64,000 bases of DNA from an uncultured Selenomonadales bacterium. GTDB taxonomy: Bacteria > Bacillota > Negativicutes > Selenomonadales > Selenomonadaceae. Where the stretch lies: positions 1 to 64,000 of the forward strand of contig CALFJB010000062.1 in the NCBI GenBank assembly GCA_937877565.1, given 5' to 3'. Positions 47,396 to 57,180 of this stretch are shown here, piece by piece (the first letter of the stretch is position 1; every line of letters starts with the position of its first letter). The notes under the pieces were generated by a model. It was not told the origin of the DNA. It ran no database searches and saw only the letters and a program-made list of their open reading frames with translations. The position numbers were made by a program, and so were the translations under genes.

Positions 47396-50300
47396 TTATT
47401 TAATGTCGAGAGAATCTTGACTGCTTGAGGCAACTTGCAATGTGTCAAGGCTGTCGTAGTTGTACGTTTCGATATTTTCAGCAGAATATTTATCTTCCGT
47501 AATTTCAGAAATTGAATCAAGTTGCGTATCCTCACTAACAAAATTATCGTCGTCTTCGTCAAACCAGTAAGATTGAATTTGGGATTCGTCCACATATTCA
47601 ATAGAAATTTTTTGAGAGTTGCCCTTCTTAACAGTAAGTGAACCGTCACCAATTTTGAAAGTAACGTCCTTGCCGCTGTAAAGCGTTTGACTAATAGTGC
47701 CATTAACAATTTGGATTTTATCTTTTTGAGAGGCAGTGTAGTCTGTTATAGTGTCGTTGCCTTCGCCAAATTTGTAAATGAAAACATCAGCACCTTTACC
47801 GCCGGTCAATGTGTCGTTACCATCGCCGCCATTGAGTGAATCATTTCCTATATCGCCGTAAAGTTTATCATCGTCAGCATTGCCGTACAAAACGTCATCA
47901 TTATTGCCGCCGTACAAAGTATCTTTACCTTTTCCGCCATAGAGTGTATCGTCGCCGCCTTCACCTTTAAGCAAGTCATTATCTTTTTCGCCGTATAAAA
48001 CATCTGCGCCATTTCCGCCAAGTACAGTATCTTTACCTGCCCCGGCAAAAACAGTATCCGCGCCTTTACTGCCTTTGAGTGAGTTTGAAGCTGAACTTCC
48101 ATATACAACAATTCCGCTACTCAGCGTTGAAGCGTCTAATTTAGTAACATTGCCATAATAGTCTGCAAAGTCAATGGAATTTTCTTTAAAGTCCTTTGTT
48201 AATTTAATCAATGCGCTGCTAAGTGAAACGCCTTCAACTTTTTGAGCTAAAGGACGTATTATATTTGAAAGACCGCCTTTATCACCGCCTGTAGACGCTT
48301 GTTTTGCAAGATAACGCAACATGATATATCCTGAAGCGTAAACTTGGTCGGAATCTTCTTGATATTCTTTCCAAGTATATTCAGAACTCATGCAGTGTTT
48401 GAGATAATCCGGATTTTGGGTCATATATTTGATAGTGCCGGGACGTGTATCATCAATACCTTTTACCAGTTCAGCTGTACCTTCAATAACTGAAAGCGGC
48501 AAACTCTTCCAATATTTTACTTTAGAAGCCATGATAGCATGAACCATTTCATGGGTAAATGTCCTGTCAAGATATTCTTCCGGATTACCATAACGATTAT
48601 AGCCTATACCGTTTAAATCAGAATTACTGAAATTCTTGTAAACATTCATGTTAATTCCAATCATAAGATCGGAAGCTCTGCCTTCATTATTATAATTATA
48701 ATTATTCGTCCAAGCCAAAGCACCGGTATTATAATCAAAATAAATATGAAGTGTAGTACACTTATTTTCAGAATCATCATAACTGTAGCCATAAGATTCT
48801 TCAATTAAATTTAAACCCTCACGTCCCCAGTTGCTATTTATACTTTGCCAAACAAATCTTTCATCATTAGATGTCAAATCACTATATGTTTTTTCAACAA
48901 TTTTTTCCGTCCAACTGTTATATTCTCCAATTTTGAAAGTTAAACCATTTGTTTCAAAAGAACTTTTATCAAAATTTGTATTTCTGCTGTTCGGTTCCGG
49001 TATAACAGATACAGCAGTTTTTTTAGTATCGCCGCCTGCGTCTTTGCCGGTAATTGCGCCAGTATCTTCATCAGATGTACCTTCTAAAATAATATCACAT
49101 TTTTCCTCTAAGAAAGTTTTCCATCCGTTGGTAGAATCTTTCTTTATGTATTCCCTACATTCTTTACACAATTTATCGATCAGATCGTTAAAATCAGTAT
49201 AATTTGAGCAAGCTTTTACAGCAGCATCAACTGCCGCTTCGCCATAGTTCTTTGTATCGTCCAAAGCTTTCATAAATTTTTTAATAACGTCTTGCGGGGT
49301 ATAAGTGTTTTCGTCATCTATATCTTGCTCACCGGCAACTTTAATATTATTTAAGCCTAAAGACGCCGCATCTTTAAGAATAACGCTTGCGCCGCCGGTT
49401 ACGCTAACTTTTACATCTGTTGTACCGCTGATTTTAGATTTTTTGTATTTTACACCGTTAATTTGTAATGTGTCAGTTGCATTGAAGCCAAAAATAGTAT
49501 CATTGCCGTCGCCTTTGTTGTACTGAATTAAATGATTATCGCCGGAAAGTTTAATTGTATCGTTGTCTTTACCGCCTGTAATGGTGGAATTGGAGCCGCG
49601 CAAGCTGATAAGATCTGCACCTTCGCCGCCGTTTATAGAAATACCGGTTGCGTTAAGAGTTGTGTTGCCGCTATAAACTGCACCTACAATTATTGAATCT
49701 TCGCCAATTCCGCCATCGACTGTATTGTAAGAATAACTTGTAATGCTAATTAAATCTTCGCCGTCATTGCCATTTAATTTTGATTTATAATGGTTACCAA
49801 TGATTGTATCTTTACCTGTACCGGCGTTAATTGTAGCCCAGTTGTTATTTCCGTAAATTGAATCATCGCCCACGCCGCTTTCAATGGAAACATAATTTGT
49901 AAAAGCGTTGTAAATTGTGTCGTTGCCGTCGCCGCTCACTATTGAAACATTATAATCAGCACAGCTGTAAATACTGTCATCACCATTGCCGGAATAAATT
50001 TTAACTGTGCTGCCCGTGTTGCTGATTGTGTCGTTACCTGCGCCTGTATTTATAATTGTGTCAGATTTGGAATTACTGATATTTTCTCCGTCGTCTCCTT
50101 TAATTGACAGAGTACCGCCAACGATATTTACATTTTGGTTACTTGCGCCGGAAAGTGAAATTGCGCCGCCACTAACTAAGCTTACTACAACATTTGAACT
50201 GATAGTTTCACGAGTATAATAACCGCCGTCCAATGAAATTTTATCATTTGAATTGTAGCCAACAATAGTATCGCTACCGTCGCCGCTTGAAAATTGGTAA

Positions 50301-53023
50301 ATATGTCCTACTGTATCGCTATTGTAAATATAATCGTTACCGGTACCGCCTTTAATTGTCATTCCTGTTGAGTTGCCGCTAAGAGTGATTCTGTCTGCAC
50401 CTGCGCCCGCGTTGATTGAAGTATTTGCACTTAATTGACCTTGAGAAATAGTATCGTTGCCTTCTCCCGCGTCAATTATTGCAGCTCCACCATTTGTATT
50501 TGAAATATAGTCATTGCCAATTCCGCCATACATTGTTACTTTGTAGCCGCCGTAATTTGTAATTGTATCAGTGCCTGTGCCGCCGTCCAAAACTGAATAG
50601 TAGCCGTAGTAACTATAAATTGAATCGTTATCTGCGCCGCCAATCAATGACAGGTAACCTTTATCATAAGTACCGAAGTAACTATAAATTGTATCTGAAC
50701 CGGCATCTCCGCTGATTGTTACATATTGAGCAGTGTTGTAAATGTAGTCATTGCCGCCAAGCGCACTGACTAGAGAATTTGAATTGCTGACAGTTGCTCT
50801 GTCATTTCCTTCAGTGAATGTACTTTGGATAGTTGGATAAACTTTTACACTTGTTGTATTTTTAAATGTAATTGCGCCGGTGTAAGTGCCGCCGCTGCCA
50901 ACTGAAACGATTAAATCACTGCCGCTCTTTGAAGTTGTGTAACTTCCTGAAGTAATTGTTAAACTGTCATTGGCAGTTGCGCCGTAAATAGTATCGTAGC
51001 CGTCACCGGCTGCATATTGGAAAATATTTCCGCCGGAGCCGGATCCTATACTGATAATATCGTTACCTGTGCCGCCTTTAACTGTTCGTTTAGCTTTATT
51101 GGAGTAACTGCCAATAAGATTTATTCTGTCTTGACCTTCGCCGCCATTTATTGAGGCATATGTATTATCTGCTGTAATGGTATCGTTGCCGGTACCGCCA
51201 TCTGTTGTACTGTCCCAACTATTTACATAAACAGAGTCGTCGCCATTACCTGCATTTATGGAAGTATGCCAGCTTGCATCATAAATAGTGTCGTTACCTT
51301 CGCCCGCTAAAATTGTTGCCGCTGAACCGTAACGATTATAAATGCTGTCGTTACCGTCGCCGCTATTTATTGAAACGTAGCTGTTAGTTTTATAACTGGT
51401 TAAACTGTTGTAAATTGTGTCTGCGCCGTCGCCGGTTGAAATTGTAACATTGCTACTGCCTGTGCTTTTTATTGAATCATTGTAGCCATTGCCGCTGATA
51501 AAGGTATTTGAATTTGTATTATTTAAAGTTACACCTTGATTAACAGGCATTTTATTTCCAATGATATTTAAAGTTTTGCCGCTTGCGCTGATTAAAGTTA
51601 TTGCGCCGTTTGCAATTGTTGATTCTGCCTTTCCGACTTCTACTATTATATTTTTGCCGGATTGTACCGTTCTGTAAGCTCCACTACTTCCGATGGAAAT
51701 ACTTTCATAAGAAGTATAGCCATAAATAGTATCGTAGCCGTCACCGAATTCATATTGGAAAATATTTCCGCCGGAACCGGATTTTATGCTGATAATATCG
51801 TTACCTGTGCCGCCTTTAACTGTTCGTTTAGCTTTATTGGAGTAACTGCCAATAAGATTTATTCTGTCTTGACCTTCGCCGCCATTTATTGAGGCATATG
51901 TATTATCTGCTGTAATGGTATCGTTGCCGGTACCGCCATCTGTTGTACTGTCCCAACTATTTACATAAACAGAGTCGTCGCCATTACCTGCATTTATGGA
52001 AGTATGCCAGCTTGCATCATAAATAGTGTCGTTACCTTCGCCCGCTAAAATTGTTGCCGCTGAACCGTAACGATTATAAATGCTGTCGTTACCGTCGCCG
52101 CTATTTATTGAAACGTAGCTGTTAGTTTTATAACTGGTTAAACTGTTGTAAATTGTGTCTGCGCCGTCGCCGGTTGAAATTGTAACATTGCTACTACCTG
52201 TGCTTTTTATTGAATCATTGTAGTCTGTACCGCTAATAAAAGTGTTTGAATTTGTATTACTGATATATTTTCCGCCAATATATCCATTTGCAATATTAAT
52301 AGTTTTGCCGCTTGCCCCAACTAATGTTATTTCTCCTGAATTTGTAATATTGAGAACAACATCGCTACCAACAGTTTCACGTGTGTAATAATTGTAGCGC
52401 AAATCGATTGTATCAGTGAAATTGTAATTTTTTACAATGTCGTTACCGTCACCGTAATAGTAGAGAATAGTATTATTTCGGCTGTCTGTAGCTAGATCTA
52501 TTGTATCGTTGCCCGTGCCTCCAACTATCGTTACATTGCCTCCGCCGGAAGTTCTTCCGCCGCTGTAAATATAGTCGTTGCCCGCGCCGCCGTCCATCAA
52601 AACGTTTTCCCCGCCATAAATAGAGGTACTTCCTGCAACACCATATCTGTAATTGTAGAGGCTGTCTCCATCATTTCCGCCATACATACTGACATTGTTG
52701 GCGAAATTCTTTATAGTATCGTTACCGTAACCGCCATACAATTTGGAATTTCTGGCGTTGTTGTAATTGCTACTGCTGTGATACGGATCACTGTGAATAA
52801 AATCATTTCCATATCCTGCAATTACCGTGCTATAGTTTCCTCTGTTATCGATTGTGTCATTTCCTGTACCGGAATCAATAGAAACATAATCGCCGTAATT
52901 CCAGATATAATCTTTGCCACCGTAAGTATAGACCCAAGTATTTGAATTATTATTTGAATAGGTGTCATTGCTTTCAGACCCGGTATATGAAAACCGCTGT
53001 AAATTAAACTTCAATTCTTTCAT
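47396..53023 (-). CDS. Very large RTX protein with a zinc metallopeptidase-like domain
   Basis: An 1875-residue protein. The N-terminus KELKFNLQRFSYTGS has no Sec signal. Residues from about 30 to 1250 are RTX-like nonapeptide repeats (GGxGNDxI and variants), broken by spacers such as FQYEFGDGYDTIYGY. Around 1250-1600 is a different region with HEMVH at about 1491 and Glu in IEGTAELV about 27 residues on, the HExxH...E arrangement of gluzincin proteases. A canonical calcium-binding RTX block (GGNGADVLYG, GGDGNDTLTG) covers about 1650-1770. An acidic C-terminal tail is typical of type I secretion substrates. The start is the ATG at 53023 behind AAGGAGG. No type I secretion genes are nearby. 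Confidence 0.85.
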   Translation of the reverse strand: MKELKFNLQRFSYTGSESNDTYSNNNSNTWVYTYGGKDYIWNYGDYVSIDSGTGNDTIDNRGNYSTVIAGYGNDFIHSDPYHSSSNYNNARNSKLYGGYGNDTIKNFANNVSMYGGNDGDSLYNYRYGVAGSTSIYGGENVLMDGGAGNDYIYSGGRTSGGGNVTIVGGTGNDTIDLATDSRNNTILYYYGDGNDIVKNYNFTDTIDLRYNYYTRETVGSDVVLNITNSGEITLVGASGKTINIANGYIGGKYISNTNSNTFISGTDYNDSIKSTGSSNVTISTGDGADTIYNSLTSYKTNSYVSINSGDGNDSIYNRYGSAATILAGEGNDTIYDASWHTSINAGNGDDSVYVNSWDSTTDGGTGNDTITADNTYASINGGEGQDRINLIGSYSNKAKRTVKGGTGNDIISIKSGSGGNIFQYEFGDGYDTIYGYTSYESISIGSSGAYRTVQSGKNIIVEVGKAESTIANGAITLISASGKTLNIIGNKMPVNQGVTLNNTNSNTFISGNGYNDSIKSTGSSNVTISTGDGADTIYNSLTSYKTNSYVSINSGDGNDSIYNRYGSAATILAGEGNDTIYDASWHTSINAGNGDDSVYVNSWDSTTDGGTGNDTITADNTYASINGGEGQDRINLIGSYSNKAKRTVKGGTGNDIISIGSGSGGNIFQYAAGDGYDTIYGATANDSLTITSGSYTTSKSGSDLIVSVGSGGTYTGAITFKNTTSVKVYPTIQSTFTEGNDRATVSNSNSLVSALGGNDYIYNTAQYVTISGDAGSDTIYSYFGTYDKGYLSLIGGADNDSIYSYYGYYSVLDGGTGTDTITNYGGYKVTMYGGIGNDYISNTNGGAAIIDAGEGNDTISQGQLSANTSINAGAGADRITLSGNSTGMTIKGGTGNDYIYNSDTVGHIYQFSSGDGSDTIVGYNSNDKISLDGGYYTRETISSNVVVSLVSGGAISLSGASNQNVNIVGGTLSIKGDDGENISNSKSDTIINTGAGNDTISNTGSTVKIYSGNGDDSIYSCADYNVSIVSGDGNDTIYNAFTNYVSIESGVGDDSIYGNNNWATINAGTGKDTIIGNHYKSKLNGNDGEDLISITSYSYNTVDGGIGEDSIIVGAVYSGNTTLNATGISINGGEGADLISLRGSNSTITGGKDNDTIKLSGDNHLIQYNKGDGNDTIFGFNATDTLQINGVKYKKSKISGTTDVKVSVTGGASVILKDAASLGLNNIKVAGEQDIDDENTYTPQDVIKKFMKALDDTKNYGEAAVDAAVKACSNYTDFNDLIDKLCKECREYIKKDSTNGWKTFLEEKCDIILEGTSDEDTGAITGKDAGGDTKKTAVSVIPEPNSRNTNFDKSSFETNGLTFKIGEYNSWTEKIVEKTYSDLTSNDERFVWQSINSNWGREGLNLIEESYGYSYDDSENKCTTLHIYFDYNTGALAWTNNYNYNNEGRASDLMIGINMNVYKNFSNSDLNGIGYNRYGNPEEYLDRTFTHEMVHAIMASKVKYWKSLPLSVIEGTAELVKGIDDTRPGTIKYMTQNPDYLKHCMSSEYTWKEYQEDSDQVYASGYIMLRYLAKQASTGGDKGGLSNIIRPLAQKVEGVSLSSALIKLTKDFKENSIDFADYYGNVTKLDASTLSSGIVVYGSSASNSLKGSKGADTVFAGAGKDTVLGGNGADVLYGEKDNDLLKGEGGDDTLYGGKGKDTLYGGNNDDVLYGNADDDKLYGDIGNDSLNGGDGNDTLTGGKGADVFIYKFGEGNDTITDYTASQKDKIQIVNGTISQTLYSGKDVTFKIGDGSLTVKKGNSQKISIEYVDESQIQSYWFDEDDDNFVSEDTQLDSISEITEDKYSAENIETYNYDSLDTLQVASSSQDSLDIK
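50985..52260 (-). repeat. Two near-identical 538-bp units within the RTX gene
   Basis: The segments 50985-51522 and 51723-52260 are nearly identical in DNA at a 738-base offset (246 codons). The few differences cluster at the edges. Silent positions are also identical, so the duplication is recent or is being homogenised. The encoded unit covers about ten nonapeptide repeats and the STGSSNVTISTGDGADTIYN block. Confidence 0.85.
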
Positions 53024-53135
53024 AGTCATACGCCTCCTTAATAAAAATCTATACAACAACTTATATGAATGGAGTATAAATTATACCGCTGAAAACTGTA
53101 TGAATTTTTTGAGATTTAATCAAATTTTAATAAAT

Positions 53136-53162
53136 AAAAAAATCCCCGTCGAATTGACAGGG
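53136..53162 (-). terminator. Terminator of mscL
   Basis: Minus strand: CCCTGTC pairs with GACGGGG (one U-G) around a five-base loop, followed by seven T residues. Confidence 0.8.
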
Positions 53163-53191
53163 AAAATTTTTTATTTCTGAAATTTAATTTG

Positions 53192-53632
53192 CTACTTGCC
53201 CGCAATATCAGAGGCGCAATGTGAACACTTTGTAGCGTCGTCTGCAACAACTTCTTTGCAGTACGGGCATTTACGCGGCTCTTTTGTTGGAGCAGGTGGA
53301 GGCGGCGGCATAATCTTGTTTACCCATTTTATCAAAATGAAAATTGCAGTTGCCATAATTAAAAAGTCTAAGCACGTATTCAAGAAAACGCCGTAAGCGA
53401 TAATTGGTGCGCCCGCTTCCTTCGCGGCAGCGTATGTTTCATAATCTACGCCTGAAAGATTTATGTACAAATTTGAAAAGTCAATTTTACCAAGCATAAG
53501 TCCGAGCGGCGGCATCAAAATATCTGAAGTGAACGACGAAACGATTTTTCCGAACGCCGCACCGATAATTACGCCTGTTGCCATGTCAACAACGTTTCCG
53601 CGCATTATAAATTTTTTAAATTCATCAAACAT
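53192..53632 (-). CDS. mscL: Large-conductance mechanosensitive channel with C-terminal zinc ribbon
   Basis: A 146-residue MscL, which opens on membrane tension to release solutes during osmotic downshock. The N-terminal EFKKFIMRGNVVDMATGVII and pore helix GAAFGKIVSSFTSDI are typical, and the second helix follows a short periplasmic loop. After a proline run (PPPPPAP) the protein ends with a zinc ribbon, CPYCKEVVADDATKCSHC (about 122-139), which replaces the usual C-terminal helical bundle. The ATG at 53632 follows a GGAGAA site. A 155-base repeat element lies just upstream. Confidence 0.94.
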   Translation of the reverse strand: MFDEFKKFIMRGNVVDMATGVIIGAAFGKIVSSFTSDILMPPLGLMLGKIDFSNLYINLSGVDYETYAAAKEAGAPIIAYGVFLNTCLDFLIMATAIFILIKWVNKIMPPPPPAPTKEPRKCPYCKEVVADDATKCSHCASDIAGK

Positions 53633-53686
53633 TAAAGGTTCTCCTTTGTTGAAATTTTTTAATTTTTAATTTTTTTATCTTTAAAT

Positions 53687-53845
53687 GTACTTTCTTTTCA
53701 GTCGCGAAAAGAAAGTACCAAAGAAACGCTTTTTAACGGCGCGTCAGGGTTTCTCGGGTAAACGTAAAGTCTGCTTCCTATATCTATCCTAATTCCCTGT
53801 AACTTCAACTAAACGTCTCTATCTGAAACCAATGACGCGCCTTAC
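53687..53845 (-). repeat. Dispersed palindromic element, copy 1
   Basis: Read on the minus strand it begins GGCGCGTCATTGGTTT, later has AAACCCTGACGCGCC (complementary to the start), then TTTCTTTGGTACTTTCTTTT, and ends AAAAGAAAGTAC (palindrome 53687-53698 with 53707-53718). The same order and much of the sequence recur at 57897-58052. Both copies lie directly upstream of a gene in the same direction, here mscL. The rest of the 53633-53918 gap holds no gene. Confidence 0.75.
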
Positions 53846-53918
53846 ATTTCCGTTATCTATTATTTATTTTCAAATTTTCGCCGTCATCTATAATTTGCAA
53901 TGTTTAGATTGTCTAAAT

Positions 53919-54797
53919 TTATTTGCATATATCGTAATATTTCAGTAAAGCTTGCGTACCTTCCGAGCCTTTGCCGTCATCTTCTATTTTGCGTAATTCG
54001 TGAAGTACCATTGAAAGTATTGGCAAAGTTTTTCCGTAAGCTGTGGCAGTTTCAACTCCAATAGATAAATCTTTTGCCAAATGCTTAAGCATAAACCCGG
54101 GATTAAAATCGCCGTCAAGTCCTTTTCTTGCAACTCCTGACATTTGAAAACTACTTGCCGCACCGCTTGAAATTGCCGCGTACACCTTTTCAATATCAAG
54201 TCCTGACATTTTTGCGTAGGAAAAAGCCTCACAGACGCCCGCCAATGTTCCGGCAATGGCAATTTGATTTGCAATTTTAGTTTTTTGTCCTGCACCTTCC
54301 GCGCCTTCGTAAACTATATTTTTGCCTAAAACTTCAAAAACAGGTTTCAGTGCGTTAAAATCTTCTTCATCGCCGCCAACTAAAATTGTAAGCGTAGCAT
54401 TTTTTGCGCCAACGTCTCCGCCTGTTACAGGAGCGTCTACCGCGTGCAGATTTTTATTTTTCGCCGCGTTATAAATTTTTTCGGCAACTACCGGCGAAGA
54501 AGTTGTCATATCAATTAAATAAGTATCCGCCGCCGCAGATTCAACTATTCCGCCTTCAGATAAATAAATTTGTTCAACGTCTTTTGGATAACCTACAATC
54601 GTTATAACAACGTCTTGATTTTTCGCACATTCGCCCGCAGTTTCACACCAACGCGCCCCGCGTTCAATAAGTTTTTCTGCCTTTGACTTCGTACGATTGT
54701 ATACGCTGACTTCAAAGCCCGCGTCCATTAAGTGTCCCGCCATTGCCGCGCCCATTATTCCTGTACCGATAAAGCCGATTTTTTTCAATTCACGCAT
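53919..54797 (-). CDS. 3-hydroxyisobutyrate dehydrogenase-family reductase
   Basis: A 292-residue beta-hydroxyacid dehydrogenase. The NAD(P) site IGFIGTGIMGAAMAGHL (N-terminal), the substrate-loop motif DAPVTGGDVGAKNATLTILVGG, and the catalytic lysine in GAGQKTKIANQ are present. The family includes 3-hydroxyisobutyrate dehydrogenase, tartronate semialdehyde reductase (GarR/GlxR) and gamma-hydroxybutyrate dehydrogenase. The glycerate kinase at 7917-9026 makes the tartronate semialdehyde role possible, but this is weak. The start is the ATG at 54797 behind AAGGTG. Confidence 0.88.
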   Translation of the reverse strand: MRELKKIGFIGTGIMGAAMAGHLMDAGFEVSVYNRTKSKAEKLIERGARWCETAGECAKNQDVVITIVGYPKDVEQIYLSEGGIVESAAADTYLIDMTTSSPVVAEKIYNAAKNKNLHAVDAPVTGGDVGAKNATLTILVGGDEEDFNALKPVFEVLGKNIVYEGAEGAGQKTKIANQIAIAGTLAGVCEAFSYAKMSGLDIEKVYAAISSGAASSFQMSGVARKGLDGDFNPGFMLKHLAKDLSIGVETATAYGKTLPILSMVLHELRKIEDDGKGSEGTQALLKYYDICK

Positions 54798-54889
54798 TTT
54801 TAATTCACCTTCTTTCAAACGGGCGAATTATAGCACTTTGCATTTTGTTTTTCAATCTAATTTGCAGGTATACTTGACGGCGTTTTTTC

Positions 54890-54918
54890 TTGACACAAAA
54901 AAATCTTTTCTATAAAAT
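54890..54918 (+). promoter_or_regulatory. Promoter of purB
   Basis: A perfect -35 TTGACA (54890-54895) with TAAAAT at 54913-54918 (17-base spacer) or TATAAA at 54911-54916 (15). It lies about 40 bases before the purB start. Confidence 0.6.
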
Positions 54919-54951
54919 CAGCATAAATACAAATTTGAAAGGGCTGATTGA

Positions 54952-56244
54952 ATGATTGAACGTTACACTTTGCCGGAAATGGGGAAAATTTGGTCGATTG
55001 AAAACGAATGGCGCACGATTTTAAATGTGGAGCTTGCCGCCTGCGATGCAATGGCTGAACTTGGCGAAATTCCCGCCGACGCCGCAAAAAATATTCGTGC
55101 GAAGGCAAATTTCACTGTCGAACGTATCAAAGAAATTGAGGCGGTTACAGACCATGACATTATTGCATTTTTAACTTGCGTGGCTGAATACGTCGGCGAA
55201 GATTCAAAGTACATTCACAAAGGCTTGACTTCTTCAGATGTCAAAGATACGGCGTATTGTCTGATGATGAAACAGGCGGCTGAAATTATTTTGGACGATT
55301 TAAAAAAATTCAATGAAGTTTTACGCCGTCGCGCAGTTGAATTTAAACACACTCCTTGCATTGGGCGCACGCACGGTATACATGCCGAGCCAATGACTTT
55401 TGGGCTCAAACTTTTACTTTGGAGCGCAGAAATTGAAAGAGATATTGAGCGCGTTGAACACGCAAAAAAAATTGTTTCAGTTGGAAAGTTAAGCGGCGCG
55501 GTTGGTACGTACTCAAATATAAATCCAAAGATTGAGGAGCTTGTTTGCCAAAAATTAGAATTGGAGCCGGTAAAACTTGCAACTCAAGTTATTCAACGTG
55601 ACAGACACGCAGAATTTGTTACAACTTTGGCGATTGTTGCAAGTACACTTGAAAAAATTGCAACCGAAATTAGAAATTTGCAACGTACTGACATTAGAGA
55701 GGCTGAAGAATATTTTCAACCCGGTCAAAAAGGTTCTTCTGCAATGCCGCACAAACGCAACCCTATTAACTGCGAACGTGTTGCAGGAATGGCGCGGCTT
55801 GTTCGTGGTAACGCGGTTGCTGCAATGGAAGATATTACACTTTGGCACGAACGCGATATTTCACATTCAAGCGTTGAGCGTGTCATTTTGCCGGATTCTA
55901 CAATTAACGTGGATTATTGCACGAAAAAAATCACAAAGATTGTTGACAAGCTTTTAGTTTATCCCGATGCAATGTTGCACAATCTCAATCGTACCGGCGG
56001 CTTGATTTACAGCCAAAGAATTATGCTTGCAGTTGTCAGCAAAGGCGTCCTGCGCGAAGACGCTTACAAGTGGGTACAGCGCAACGCCATGAAACGTTGG
56101 CTTGAAAAAGAAGATTTTCGCACCAACATTGAAAACGACGAAGATATTAAAAAATATTTGACTAAAGAAGAAATTGAAGAGTGCTTTAACTACGAATGGT
56201 TTTTGCGTAACGTCGATATGATTTTTGAACGTTTTGGATTGTGA
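54952..56244 (+). CDS. purB: Adenylosuccinate lyase
   Basis: A 430-residue PurB of the fumarase/aspartase superfamily. It removes fumarate from SAICAR and from adenylosuccinate in purine synthesis. The signature GSSAMPHKRNPI is present, with GLTSSDVKDT, IGRTHGIHAEPMTFG holding the catalytic histidine, and RDISHSSVERVILPD. Family-standard length. Its own promoter and no other purine genes nearby; an acetyltransferase gene follows after 9 bases. Confidence 0.97.
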   Translation: MIERYTLPEMGKIWSIENEWRTILNVELAACDAMAELGEIPADAAKNIRAKANFTVERIKEIEAVTDHDIIAFLTCVAEYVGEDSKYIHKGLTSSDVKDTAYCLMMKQAAEIILDDLKKFNEVLRRRAVEFKHTPCIGRTHGIHAEPMTFGLKLLLWSAEIERDIERVEHAKKIVSVGKLSGAVGTYSNINPKIEELVCQKLELEPVKLATQVIQRDRHAEFVTTLAIVASTLEKIATEIRNLQRTDIREAEEYFQPGQKGSSAMPHKRNPINCERVAGMARLVRGNAVAAMEDITLWHERDISHSSVERVILPDSTINVDYCTKKITKIVDKLLVYPDAMLHNLNRTGGLIYSQRIMLAVVSKGVLREDAYKWVQRNAMKRWLEKEDFRTNIENDEDIKKYLTKEEIEECFNYEWFLRNVDMIFERFGL

Positions 56245-56253
56245 GAAATTGCT

Positions 56254-56784
56254 ATGGAAATTAAACTTGTACCACTTCAAGAAAACGAAAAGGAACGCTT
56301 TATAAAAGAAATTCAAGCGGCGTTTAAAAAGGCAGTGGTTGAAGAATTTGGCGACAACGGCGAAGAAATTATTCCCCGTGAAGATGTTGTAAATTCTTTC
56401 AATGCTAAAGGCGCGGAAAGTTACAACATAATTCATAACGGCGAAATTGTTGGCGGCGCAGTTTTACAAATTCGCCCCGATAATCGAAATGAATTGCAGT
56501 TACTTTATATCAAAGTCGGCAACCATTCAAAAGGCTTAGGCGCGGCGGCGTGGCAAGCGATTGAAAAACTTCATCCTGAAACTAAAATTTGGGAGACGTT
56601 CACTCCGTATTTTGAAAAACGCAATATCCATTTTTACGTCAACAAATGCGGTTTTAAAATCGTCGAATTTTTCAACGAAAAAAATCCTATGCCGAATCCT
56701 CCACATTCTGAAAATACACCGCCGGATATGGAATATTTTTTCAGATTTGAAAAGGATATGACGGCGGCGCAGAAAAATATTTAA
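56254..56784 (+). CDS. GNAT-family N-acetyltransferase
   Basis: A 176-residue GNAT protein. The acetyl-CoA site region reads LQLLYIKVGNHSKGLGAAAWQAIEKLHP (V-GxG-type loop NHSKGLGAA), preceded by GEIVGGAVLQI and followed by the typical C-terminal strand with NIHFYVNKCGFKIVEFF. It would acetylate an amine on a small molecule or protein; the substrate is unknown. The start is the ATG at 56254 just after purB, with only a weak ribosome site, so coupling to purB is likely. Confidence 0.85.
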   Translation: MEIKLVPLQENEKERFIKEIQAAFKKAVVEEFGDNGEEIIPREDVVNSFNAKGAESYNIIHNGEIVGGAVLQIRPDNRNELQLLYIKVGNHSKGLGAAAWQAIEKLHPETKIWETFTPYFEKRNIHFYVNKCGFKIVEFFNEKNPMPNPPHSENTPPDMEYFFRFEKDMTAAQKNI

Positions 56785-56803
56785 ATCAAAAGGAGATGTT
56801 TTT

Positions 56804-57148
56804 ATGAATACCAGAACACACGAAATTATCAGAGAATATATTGACGTGCTGACATATCAGGCGATTAACCGCGAATTGACGTGGGAAACTTCCGCCGGTG
56901 ATATGGATATTCGCTACTCAATCAAAGATTTGAACGGCAAGCAACTTTTGGGCGTTTCCCGTAGTTTGCTTTTTTCCAGCGGTAAAGTTGAACTTACCAT
57001 TTGCGGCGAAAAATTTAAAACCGCCAACACGGGAATTATTGACCGCGTCGAAAAACTTTTCAGAATCATCAACTACACCAAAAAAGACAACGTCATTAAA
57101 GACGAAACTATTCAATTTATGCGCAAATACATTAAAGAAAATAAATAG
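56804..57148 (+). CDS. Conserved-looking small protein, unknown function
   Basis: A 114-residue cytosolic protein behind a good AAGGAGATG site. It has an N-terminal helix, a central antiparallel-strand region (MDIRYSIKDLNGKQLLGVSRS, GKVELTICGEKFKTA) and a charged C-terminal helix. No motif is recognised. It follows the acetyltransferase gene by 19 bases and probably ends the purB transcription unit. Confidence 0.6.
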   Translation: MNTRTHEIIREYIDVLTYQAINRELTWETSAGDMDIRYSIKDLNGKQLLGVSRSLLFSSGKVELTICGEKFKTANTGIIDRVEKLFRIINYTKKDNVIKDETIQFMRKYIKENK

Positions 57149-57180
57149 TTTGTTAGTGTGATAGTTGGATAGTATTTTTC

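Noticed and set aside
48831..49202. Plus-strand open frames inside the RTX gene
   Set aside because: They mirror RTX repeats and give low-complexity products. The 1875-codon minus-strand frame is unbroken.
47396..53023. RTX repeats considered as a CRISPR-like or minisatellite array
   Set aside because: The repeats are coding, degenerate in DNA and spaced by nonapeptide logic. There are no constant repeats with unique spacers and no cas genes.
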